7,789 nucleotides of DNA from Lachnospiraceae bacterium UBA4711 (GTDB taxonomy: Bacteria; Bacillota; Clostridia; Lachnospirales; Lachnospiraceae). The DNA lies in contig DHJV01000010.1 in assembly GCA_002404515.1 (NCBI GenBank), positions 1 to 7,789 on the forward strand, given 5' to 3'. This document shows positions 1 through 5,858 of the stretch, piece after piece; the stretch's first letter is position 1, and each line of letters starts with the position of its first letter. The position numbers were made by a program, and so were the translations under genes. Below the pieces are notes generated by a model, which did not search any database, was not told the origin of the DNA, and saw only the letters and a program-made list of their open reading frames with translations.

Positions 1-320
1 TAGGTAAACGAGTAAAACAATGCCGGGAACGCCTCGGAATCTCGCAAGAAGAGCTTGCGGAAAAGACCGGGCTGACTGCAAATTATATTTCTACGGTTGA
101 ACGTGGTATGTCGTTTCCTCGCTGTGAGAAACTGATCATTCTTCTCAATGGGCTTGAGGTTTCGGCAGACGCGATTTTCTGTGATGTCCTGGAGCATTCG
201 ACAAGCTATAAATCGTCTGAACTCTCGGAGAAACTTGCTTCGTTGCCTCCACAAGCACAGAAGCGCATTTTGCAGATGGTTGAGCTGATGATCCAGCAGG
301 AAACGGCAGATAATGGCTGA
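1..320 (+). CDS. XRE/Cro-C1 family transcriptional regulator, 5' end outside window
   Basis: The open frame enters from the left edge (first full codon at base 3) and stops at 318-320, giving 105 visible residues. The first roughly 55 read as a Cro/C1-type helix-turn-helix: RERLGISQEELAEKTGLTAN, then YISTVERG, which is the usual helix 2, turn, recognition helix and following E-R-G. The rest (SELSEKLASLPPQAQKRILQ and after) is the helical tail common in small XRE regulators of Firmicute mobile elements. The ATG at base 108 lies inside the HTH, after the recognition helix, so it is not the true start. The protein presumably binds DNA as a dimer and regulates a nearby operon; the target is not visible. 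A strong terminator follows at once, so it is not co-transcribed with the next gene. Confidence 0.88.
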   Translation, partial: GKRVKQCRERLGISQEELAEKTGLTANYISTVERGMSFPRCEKLIILLNGLEVSADAIFCDVLEHSTSYKSSELSEKLASLPPQAQKRILQMVELMIQQETADNG

Positions 321-330
321 ATCCGTCATG

Positions 331-370
331 GGCTGCGTGATTTTTTCACGCAGCCTTCTTTCTTTCCTTA
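331..370 (+). terminator. Rho-independent terminator after the XRE gene
   Basis: A perfect 10-bp stem, GGCTGCGTGA (331-340) with TCACGCAGCC (346-355), encloses a five-T loop and is followed by the T-rich run TTCTTTCTTTCCTT. It starts 10 bp after the stop codon of the regulator. Confidence 0.9.
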
Positions 371-396
371 TTTCGACAGAATATTTCATATCTCCG

Positions 397-405
397 TGCT
401 ATACT
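397..405 (+). promoter_or_regulatory. Extended -10 promoter of the SLOG/DUF1273 gene
   Basis: TGCTATACT fits the extended -10 consensus TGnTATAAT in eight of nine positions. The only good -35-like hexamer (TCGACA, 373-378) is 21 bp upstream, too far for a standard sigma-A promoter, so the TG extension probably compensates. Transcription would begin near 412, inside the inverted repeat of the leader. Confidence 0.6.
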
Positions 406-443
406 ATGTATTAGAGACACAGAAACAACCTTTAATACATAGT
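403..443. repeat. 11-bp inverted repeat in the SLOG gene leader (operator or 5'-UTR hairpin)
   Basis: ACTATGTATTA (403-413) and TAATACATAGT (433-443) are perfect reverse complements separated by 19 bp. The left arm shares its first three bases with the -10 box, and the right arm ends one base before the AGGAG ribosome binding site. As DNA it could be an operator covering the promoter. It is less likely to act as a full RNA hairpin, because transcription should start inside or after the left arm. There is no T-run, so it is not a terminator. Confidence 0.7.
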
Positions 444-461
444 CAGGAGATGAAAAAGAAA

Positions 462-977
462 ATGAAGACCTGTGCTTTTACCGGGCATCGTCCGCAAAAC
501 CTCCCGTTTGGTTTCAATGAGGAAGACGAACGCTGCATAGACCTCAAAAAAACTCTCAGGGAGCAAATCATCAATCTTATCGAAAATGAAGGCGTCACGC
601 ACTTTATATCCGGAATGGCAATCGGTGTAGATATGTATGCCGCTGAGATCGTGCTGGGTCTAAAAGCATCCTATCCGGGAATTACACTTGAAAGCGCCAT
701 CCCATGCGAAAGCCAAGCCGCAAAGTGGTCGGAAGCTCTAAGAGATCGGTATTTCGACATTGCTTCCAAGTGCGATAAGGAAACACTAATTCAAACCCGT
801 TACACGCCCGACTGCATGGACAAGTGCAACCGTTATATGGTTGATCATGCGGCTGTCCTGATCGCAGTTTGGGATGGAAGCCCCAGCGGAACCGGGAAGA
901 CGATCAACTACGCCTTGCGTCAGGGCAAGCCAGTTGTGGTCATCAATCCTCGTTCTTTGAACATTGAGCGTAGATAG
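462..977 (+). CDS. DUF1273-family SLOG domain protein (YspA/YpsA-like)
   Basis: A 171-residue Rossmann-like SLOG protein. Visible family marks are TGHRP at residues 7-11, GMAIGVD at 51-57 within a beta-strand/loop that forms the nucleotide-ligand pocket, and GSPSGTGKT at 139-147 followed by a hydrophobic strand ending in VVVINP. SLOG proteins are predicted to bind nucleotide-derived ligands. Members of this subfamily are common in Firmicute mobile elements and their biochemical job is unknown. The start at 462 (MKTCAFTGHRP) matches the usual family beginning, with AGGAG 12 bp upstream (445-449). An ATG at 450 directly abuts that AGGAG and would add four residues (MKKK). The in-frame ATG at 396 lies upstream of the probable transcription start, so I reject it. 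The gene is single, bounded by terminators on both sides. Confidence 0.85.
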   Translation: MKTCAFTGHRPQNLPFGFNEEDERCIDLKKTLREQIINLIENEGVTHFISGMAIGVDMYAAEIVLGLKASYPGITLESAIPCESQAAKWSEALRDRYFDIASKCDKETLIQTRYTPDCMDKCNRYMVDHAAVLIAVWDGSPSGTGKTINYALRQGKPVVVINPRSLNIERR

Positions 978-997
978 AGTGAGAATAAGACGAACGA

Positions 998-1046
998 AGA
1001 GCCTCTGTCGATGCCCGGTTTGGGTATCGGCAGAGGCTCTTTTTTT
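998..1046 (+). terminator. Strong Rho-independent terminator after the SLOG gene
   Basis: AGAGCCTCTG (998-1007) pairs with CAGAGGCTCT (1031-1040), and the stem continues inward with TCGATGCCC against GGGTATCGG, allowing G-U pairs. A run of seven T (1040-1046) follows. It isolates the left flank from the restriction-modification locus. Confidence 0.92.
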
Positions 1047-1070
1047 GTGTCCGCATTTTTTCAATTTTGT

Positions 1071-1125
1071 AAAATCGCTGCGAGACCGCAGCGATTTTCT
1101 AAAAAGTGTTGCAATTTCGCAGCGA
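1071..1125. promoter_or_regulatory. Three-copy CGCAGCGA operator-like array before the XRE-methylase operon
   Basis: A perfect 12-bp inverted repeat, AAAATCGCTGCG (1071-1082) with CGCAGCGATTTT (1087-1098), has a 4-bp spacer. A third CGCAGCGA occurs at 1118-1125, inside the spacer between the -35 and -10 boxes of the promoter just downstream. A palindromic site plus a promoter-occluding half-site is what an autoregulating XRE dimer would need. The core contains GCAGC/GCTGC, so binding could also be sensitive to methylation. The inverted repeat could instead fold as a weak terminator (stem followed by TTTTCT), but a strong terminator already lies 25 bp upstream. Confidence 0.65.
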
Positions 1126-1137
1126 ATATGCTATAAT
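1109..1137 (+). promoter_or_regulatory. Sigma-A promoter of the XRE-methyltransferase operon
   Basis: The -10 box TATAAT (1132-1137) is perfect and carries the TG extension at 1129-1130. The -35 box TTGCAA (1109-1114, four of six) is at the ideal 17-bp distance. One CGCAGCGA repeat sits within the spacer, so a repressor bound there would block RNA polymerase. Transcription should start near 1144, leaving a very short leader before the ATG at 1158. Confidence 0.8.
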
Positions 1138-1157
1138 AAATATGGTGAGGTGGTCGC

Positions 1158-1493
1158 ATGAGCAATATAGGTGATTTTCTCAAGAAACAGCGAGAAAAAA
1201 ATGGACTGAGTTTGAAAGATGTCCAAAAGAAAACCGGAATTAGCAACTCAGTTCTCAGCCGCATAGAGAATGACAAAAAGCAATCCGGCGCAAGTCCAAT
1301 CGTTTTGCGATCTCTATCCAAACTGTATGGTTGCAGCCTCATCGAATTGTTCATTATGGCGGACTATCTGGATGACGAAGCACTTTCTTCCTACGAGCAG
1401 GTTTTCCGTAATTCTGATCTGCTTACTGATGATGAAAGAAAAAACATCCAAGAACAAATTGACTTGTTCACGAAAGGAAGGAAGAGACAATGA
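1158..1493 (+). CDS. XRE-family regulator, probable controller of the methylase arm
   Basis: A 111-residue protein with an N-terminal Cro/C1 helix-turn-helix at about residues 5-65: IGDFLKKQREKNGLSLKDVQ, then the recognition region GISNSVLSRIEN. The tail, ending LLTDDERKNIQEQIDLF, is helical and may aid dimerisation. The start at 1158 has a GAGGTGG ribosome binding site about 5 bp upstream. The gene overlaps the methyltransferase by 4 bp (ATGA), so the two are translated from one message. By position it resembles the controller (C) proteins of restriction-modification systems, and the CGCAGCGA array in its promoter is the likely binding site. It would then set methylase level through autoregulation. 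The regulatory role is inferred; the HTH assignment is firm. Confidence 0.88.
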   Translation: MSNIGDFLKKQREKNGLSLKDVQKKTGISNSVLSRIENDKKQSGASPIVLRSLSKLYGCSLIELFIMADYLDDEALSSYEQVFRNSDLLTDDERKNIQEQIDLFTKGRKRQ

Positions 1494-2542
1494 TTTTCAA
1501 ATTAGGAGAGCTCTTTTGCGGACCTGGAGGTCTTGCATGGGGTGCAACTCATGCCGATATAGGAAACCCAGAATATAAAATCGTCCACGCTTGGGCAAAT
1601 GACTACGATGAGAACACTTGCAAAACATATCGTCGAAATATTTGCCCTGATGTTCCGTCGAGTGTTTACCATGCTGATGTCAGAAAATTCGATTTGACTA
1701 AGTTGTCTCCGATTGACGCATTTGCATTTGGATTCCCTTGCAATGATTACAGCGTTGTCGGTGAACAAAAGGGCATGGATGGAGTCTATGGTCCTCTTTA
1801 TTCCTACGGAGTTAAAGTATTGAAGCTGTATCAACCACAGTGGTTCCTTGCGGAAAACGTAGGTGGACTTCGCAACGCAAATGATGGCAAGGCATTCACC
1901 AAGATTCTTGACGAAATGCGAAAAGCCGGATATAAACTTTATCCAAACCTATATAAGTTTGAAAACTATGGTATTCCGCAGGCTCGGCACAGAATCATTA
2001 TTGTGGGCATCAGAAATGACATTGATGTCGAGTTCAAAATCCCCTCATACGCTCCGTATGCAAAGATCGACAATACTTGCAAGACCGCAATCGAAGTCCC
2101 GCCCATCCCCGCTGATGCCCCTAATAACGATGCAACAAAGCAGTCTGCAACCGTTGTTGAAAGGTTGAAGTATATTAAACCGGGGCAAAACGCTTTCACT
2201 GCCGATTTGCCCGAAAATCTGCAGCTGAATATTTCCGGCGCAAAAATCAGCCAGATTTACAAAAGGCTTGACCCAAACAAACCCGCATACACGGTTACTG
2301 GGAGCGGGGGCGGAGGAACGCACATTTATCACTGGGCAGAACCTCGCGCACTGACTAACAGAGAACGTGCAAGACTTCAAACTTTCCCTGATGATTTTGT
2401 GTTTGAAGGAAACAAGGAAAGTGTACGCAAGCAAATTGGCATGGCTGTACCGTGCCGTGGCGCGAAGATAATCTTTGAGGCAATATTGAAAAGTTTTGCT
2501 GGCATTCCATACGACTCGATGCCCGCCAATATTGATGAGTAA
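1490..2542 (+). CDS. DNA (cytosine-5) methyltransferase of a restriction-modification system
   Basis: A 350-residue C5-MTase that transfers a methyl group from S-adenosylmethionine to cytosine in the recognition site, protecting host DNA. Motifs occur in canonical order: motif I FCGPGGLAWG (9-18, SAM binding), motif IV GFPCNDYS (81-88, catalytic Cys84), motif VI ENVGG (122-126), motif VIII QARHR (164-168), a target-recognition region at about 180-265, motif IX-like TVTGSGGGGT (268-277) with RALTNRERARLQTFP (286-300), and motif X around QIGMAVP (315-321). Length is normal for a single-chain enzyme. One oddity is PCN in place of the usual PCQ in motif IV. The ribosome binding site AAGGAAGG lies inside the 3' end of the XRE gene. 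Its specificity cannot be read from the sequence. The convergent PLD-B3, Z1 and Vsr genes identify it as the modification subunit of that system. Confidence 0.95.
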   Translation: MIFKLGELFCGPGGLAWGATHADIGNPEYKIVHAWANDYDENTCKTYRRNICPDVPSSVYHADVRKFDLTKLSPIDAFAFGFPCNDYSVVGEQKGMDGVYGPLYSYGVKVLKLYQPQWFLAENVGGLRNANDGKAFTKILDEMRKAGYKLYPNLYKFENYGIPQARHRIIIVGIRNDIDVEFKIPSYAPYAKIDNTCKTAIEVPPIPADAPNNDATKQSATVVERLKYIKPGQNAFTADLPENLQLNISGAKISQIYKRLDPNKPAYTVTGSGGGGTHIYHWAEPRALTNRERARLQTFPDDFVFEGNKESVRKQIGMAVPCRGAKIIFEAILKSFAGIPYDSMPANIDE

Positions 2543-2580
2543 AAACATCGGCATGACTTTGTGGTCATGCCGATGTTTTT
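2541..2580. terminator. Bidirectional terminator between the methylase and restriction arms
   Basis: AAAAACATCGGCATGAC (2541-2557) and GTCATGCCGATGTTTTT (2564-2580) form a perfect 17-bp stem with a 6-base loop. A-runs and T-runs at the ends make it work in both directions. The outer bases belong to the TAA codons of both converging genes (2540-2542 plus strand, 2579-2581 minus strand), so nothing separates the two coding regions except this hairpin. Confidence 0.95.
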
Positions 2581-3547
2581 ATACAGAAAAGTCCATATAA
2601 TATGTTTCTTCATCCAATTTAATAAAAGTGACATCGGTTCGTCCATAGCGATCAAGAGCGTCACGAGAAACGTATTCACCGTTTGCAAGCCCTAAACGAT
2701 TTCGGAAATATTCTCCTAGATCGCTGTTCCGTGCCGGAGTAGTAATTGCTTTATCGTTTTGCTGTTCAATCCGCAGAATCAGTTGGTGACGATCATCGGT
2801 AATTGCTGTGAAATGCCTTTCTTCCAGTGGAAAGAAGCCGCTTTTCGCTATACGCCTCGGAAGATGAATATACGCTTCGTTTGGATTTCTATTAGGTCGC
2901 TGTCCCCAGTTTAGTCCAGAACGTCGTCCCGGTTCGCCGTTTCTTGCCAGAAGGCTCAGTTTGACCGATTTATAGAGATGCTCTGTCTGTCCAATATCTT
3001 CTCGCAGTGCATTTTCGCGGTCTAAAACAGGATGTGTCGGATGAATAAGCACATACTCTTCTACTTCGGCATGATTCGCGTAAATGCTTCGCCCTGTCAG
3101 CTCTTCATAATAGCGCATTGCCTCGGCTGGATCGCATTCAGATATGACTTCCTGCCTATGATGCCCAACAAATGATCCCTGAACAAAGTTTGCAGACCCC
3201 ATAAACGCAGAGATAGGTATTCCACCTTTTGCCCAGATATAAACATTAGAATGAACAGCAGGATTATCATAGATATAGCTACATTCTAATTTTGAAATCT
3301 CAGGCGGCTTACTGTCATGCAAAAGTTGTATAAACCCCTCGTGAACGCTGACACTCACTCCGTCATAAGGAATCATTCCTACCATCAAAGATATTTTGAT
3401 GGGGCAGTGTGTACGTTTATCAAGGTTTTTCATGTACCATGACAGCATTGTCGGAGTGGCGTATGCAGATACAATGTACAGCTCATCAACATCATCGGAT
3501 AACGGCTCAAACAGCAGTCTCAATGCTATATCTTCATGAATCAACAA
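2579..3547 (-). CDS. NgoFVII-family PLD-B3 restriction endonuclease (R1), degenerate HxK motif
   Basis: A 322-residue protein with an N-terminal phospholipase D-type nuclease domain (about 1-165) and a C-terminal B3-like DNA-recognition domain (about 205-322). The latter carries the family features SGLNWGQRP, FTAITDD, LGEYFRNRLGL, ALDRYGRTDVTF and YYMDFS. In this family (R.NgoAVII, R.CglI, BfiI-like) the PLD domain cuts DNA at a distance from the site bound by B3, using an active site built from HxK motifs at a dimer interface. Here the motif reads H99-S100-N101 before GSAN (117-120): the expected lysine is asparagine, so this subunit may be catalytically weak or inactive. The start is TTG at 3547, with AGGTG about 7 bp upstream; a second TTG follows at 3544. 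It is the last gene of the minus-strand operon, 18 bp after the Vsr gene. Confidence 0.88.
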   Translation of the reverse strand: MLIHEDIALRLLFEPLSDDVDELYIVSAYATPTMLSWYMKNLDKRTHCPIKISLMVGMIPYDGVSVSVHEGFIQLLHDSKPPEISKLECSYIYDNPAVHSNVYIWAKGGIPISAFMGSANFVQGSFVGHHRQEVISECDPAEAMRYYEELTGRSIYANHAEVEEYVLIHPTHPVLDRENALREDIGQTEHLYKSVKLSLLARNGEPGRRSGLNWGQRPNRNPNEAYIHLPRRIAKSGFFPLEERHFTAITDDRHQLILRIEQQNDKAITTPARNSDLGEYFRNRLGLANGEYVSRDALDRYGRTDVTFIKLDEETYYMDFSV

Positions 3548-3565
3548 CGCTACACCTACTTCCGT

Positions 3566-3988
3566 TTATATTTCTAAACGCTCTGAGATTGCTTGCATAA
3601 CCATATCGACACATTCGTCGAGATGTTTCTTAATCTGCCATTCCCAAAGACGGATTACTCGCCAACCATCACTTTCAAGTTCGGCAGAGACCTCTTTGTC
3701 GCGCTCCATGTTCCGCTCAATCTTTGGAATCCAATAATCTCTATTTGACTTGATACGTTTGTTTCGATTTTCCCAGTCATAACCGTGCCAGTAGTCAGAA
3801 TCACAGAAAATAGCTATGCGGTATTTTGTCAAGACAATATCCGGTTTCCCGATGAGTTGCTTGTAATTTTTGCGGTATCGAACGCCTTTGTGCCACAGTG
3901 CCTTCCGCAATGCCAACTCAATACTGGTGTCTTTGCATTTTATAGCCTGCATATTCTTCCGGCGCTGTTCAGGAGTTAGATCATCCAT
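3566..3988 (-). CDS. vsr: Vsr-like (very short patch repair family) endonuclease lacking the zinc site
   Basis: A 140-residue PD-(D/E)XK-fold protein starting MDDLTPEQRRKNMQAIKCKD. It shows the Vsr pattern: E24 in the first helix, GKPDIVL with catalytic Asp50, a strand ending FCDSDYWHG with His68, and SDGWRVIRLWEW near the end. E. coli Vsr nicks T:G mismatches left by deaminated 5-methylcytosine, and its genes often accompany C5 methylases. Compared with E. coli Vsr, the positions of the Zn ligands C66, H71, C73 and C117 are here Asp65, Tyr70, Trp72 and Trp117, and H64 is Asp63. The general fold and the metal-binding Asp remain. It could therefore be a mismatch nickase for sites made by the neighbouring methylase, or a nuclease subunit of the restriction complex. 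The gene starts 10 bp after the Z1 stop. Confidence 0.9.
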   Translation of the reverse strand: MDDLTPEQRRKNMQAIKCKDTSIELALRKALWHKGVRYRKNYKQLIGKPDIVLTKYRIAIFCDSDYWHGYDWENRNKRIKSNRDYWIPKIERNMERDKEVSAELESDGWRVIRLWEWQIKKHLDECVDMVMQAISERLEI

Positions 3989-3998
3989 GTCGTTTCAT

Positions 3999-5858
3999 TC
4001 AGCTCTCTTCTTCCTCTGCTTCTTCTACATCATAGTAGACAACATCTTTAGGAAGCCTGATATTGGGAACCCAAAGCTGACGCCCATTCCATCCTTTGCG
4101 TCCAGTCATCTTGTACATCGTGAGTACAACTTTATCTTCAAAAGAGGCTCCCAGACTCCAATCATTCGGAGACAGCAATGCACCAGTTCCTTTTGCAACA
4201 TCTCTGTTGCGTCGAACGATAAGAACACCTTGAGCAGATGGCTGTTCAGCAAGCATTGTGTCAAGAATCGAGACAAAGCTACTGACATTGAAGTCTTCCG
4301 CAGAGGAAATGTGAGAGAAAATCTCCTTCATCAAGCGGAGATTAACTTGATAGGAAGGCTCTGCGTCGTCGAAAGGAGCAAGAAGGGCATCAAGCTGTTC
4401 AATGGTCGTGTTATCCGGATCAAACGGGTAATAGTTTGTTCCACCAGAAAGCATGAAAACTTTTTTCTTGTCCAGAACATTTGCACGAGTAGGGTTCAGC
4501 CCCTCCGGATAGAAGATTCGGATTTTTTCTGCGCCCTGCTCAATTTGGGCGATAATGGAGTTGTTTGTCGCGTTAATATCCGCAAAGAGTTTGTACAACG
4601 GCTCGTCAATAAAGACCTCCATCATTCCCGGATCACGGTCATAGCCAAACATTCGGCTATGCTGCCACATCGTGTCAGCCTGCGGCTTTTTGCTCGTTCT
4701 TGTGTAATATATTGTATGGAGGGCTGGGAATGTTACCCCGCGGCCGAGGGTGTTACCGCCAATAACGATGTTTGAGCCAGATGAATACTCCGAGCTGTCC
4801 ACTTCGTTCTTCCCATTCATAACGAGGACTTTGACACTGTTGCTATTGAGCAATTCTTTCGCTTCGTTAAAAAGAGAATCAAATGTGACTCGTTCTTTCC
4901 TCTGCGGATGCAGATGGTCATATTCTTTCAGGAGTTCATCCCTAAACTCGTTTTCAAGATGTTCTTTGCACCAAAGCAATTCGTCTGTCATCGCTTTTGC
5001 ATACTTTCCATGAACGGCTTGCCGGACGCTCGGATGGACTAAGCAGTTTGAAGTTTTCCCTCCTGATGCAAGAATCTGGCTGGAAACAGCAAGATGTCGT
5101 ATAACCACTTGATGCTCTGGCTTTTTAACCGTTTCGAGAAATTTGATACAGTCGGACGTCTTGTTCTTCGGAAAGAAAAAGTCTCCACCAAGATAAGCCT
5201 CACCCGGCTCAAAATAATAGGTAAAATAGGGGTGCCAGCCCGATGCCATAGTCTGCAAAAGAATTGCTTGAGGGGTACCTGTTACCTGCAAGTAGATGCT
5301 GCTCGATGCTCCGTTTTTGATAGCGTCAAGATATTTGTTAATCGACGATTGCTTATTCCTATTTACAAGCGTGTTGAGAGAAGCTGCATCTGCCTCGTCA
5401 TCAATGATAAAAAGAGGGTTTCCCTTCATAAAGCCGGTAGACGCAAAGACATTAGCCCACAGTTTCAAAACGCGATAATTCTTTTTGAGGACAACAATAG
5501 CCGGTTGAAGCAAACTGTTTTCGATAAAGAGACCGGAATCGTTCTCACCGCAAACACAGAAGCCGGTAAGGTCTGCTTTAACGCGATCAAGCGTTTGCTG
5601 CTGCAGAACCACATTATCAGTTGTCAACAGAACAAAAGCAGGAAAGCCTAAATCGGCAGCTTTGCACATGATACCAAACATCTGACCTGTTTTTCCAGAT
5701 TGAACATTCCCGAAAAGCAGTCCAATCTCATGACTGCAAAATGAAAAGCTCTTGATGTAACGGTTCCCGACATCCTCAGCTGTATGAGAAATCGACTCTG
5801 CAAGTTTTTCGTTTCCACGGCTTGATATTGTTTTGAGATAGGTTTTAAGATACTGCAT
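3999..5858 (-). CDS. DEAD-Z1 helicase-like ATPase (motor subunit of a CglI/NgoAVII-type system)
   Basis: A 619-residue SF2-like ATPase. The Walker A motif GNVQSGKT is at 50-57, DEAD-box/Walker B IIDDEAD at 151-157, and motif III VTGTPQA at 192-198. The Z1 half carries IVIGGNTLGRGVTFPAL (364-380, motif V-like) and QADTMWQHSRMFGYDRD (393-409, motif VI with Arg402). The C-terminus ends in an acidic tail (VEEAEEEES). In CglI and NgoAVII, the equivalent N/H subunit binds the PLD-B3 nuclease and must hydrolyse ATP in the presence of DNA before cleavage occurs, so I infer the same role here. The start overlaps the R2 stop by one base (TAATG), with AAGGAG about 9 bp upstream. Z1 proteins also occur in MutL/MORC-type GHKL restriction operons, but no GHKL ATPase gene is present in this window. 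Confidence 0.93.
   Translation of the reverse strand: MQYLKTYLKTISSRGNEKLAESISHTAEDVGNRYIKSFSFCSHEIGLLFGNVQSGKTGQMFGIMCKAADLGFPAFVLLTTDNVVLQQQTLDRVKADLTGFCVCGENDSGLFIENSLLQPAIVVLKKNYRVLKLWANVFASTGFMKGNPLFIIDDEADAASLNTLVNRNKQSSINKYLDAIKNGASSSIYLQVTGTPQAILLQTMASGWHPYFTYYFEPGEAYLGGDFFFPKNKTSDCIKFLETVKKPEHQVVIRHLAVSSQILASGGKTSNCLVHPSVRQAVHGKYAKAMTDELLWCKEHLENEFRDELLKEYDHLHPQRKERVTFDSLFNEAKELLNSNSVKVLVMNGKNEVDSSEYSSGSNIVIGGNTLGRGVTFPALHTIYYTRTSKKPQADTMWQHSRMFGYDRDPGMMEVFIDEPLYKLFADINATNNSIIAQIEQGAEKIRIFYPEGLNPTRANVLDKKKVFMLSGGTNYYPFDPDNTTIEQLDALLAPFDDAEPSYQVNLRLMKEIFSHISSAEDFNVSSFVSILDTMLAEQPSAQGVLIVRRNRDVAKGTGALLSPNDWSLGASFEDKVVLTMYKMTGRKGWNGRQLWVPNIRLPKDVVYYDVEEAEEEES

Noticed and set aside
396..461. 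Upstream in-frame ATG extending the SLOG protein by 22 residues
   Set aside because: The extension would begin before the -10 box and run through the inverted repeat and ribosome binding site. The family normally starts close to the TGHRP motif.
1071..1098. Inverted repeat read as a Rho-independent terminator
   Set aside because: A strong terminator sits just upstream, the tail TTTTCT is short, and the arm sequence recurs a third time inside the promoter spacer, which fits an operator better.
1061..1354. 97-codon minus-strand open frame across the XRE promoter
   Set aside because: It covers a well-formed plus-strand promoter and the HTH coding region, and its translation resembles no protein family known to me.
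2045..2554. 169-codon minus-strand open frame
   Set aside because: It is antisense to the target-recognition region and motif X of the methyltransferase, has no ribosome binding site that I can see, and crosses the shared terminator.
3870..4775. 301-codon plus-strand open frame
   Set aside because: It lies antisense to the Vsr and Z1 genes, whose motifs are unambiguous on the minus strand. Its translation is rich in Arg, Cys and Ser and shows no recognisable domain.
5094..5651. 185-codon plus-strand open frame
   Set aside because: It is a shadow of the Walker A/B half of the Z1 gene, with no domain-like features.
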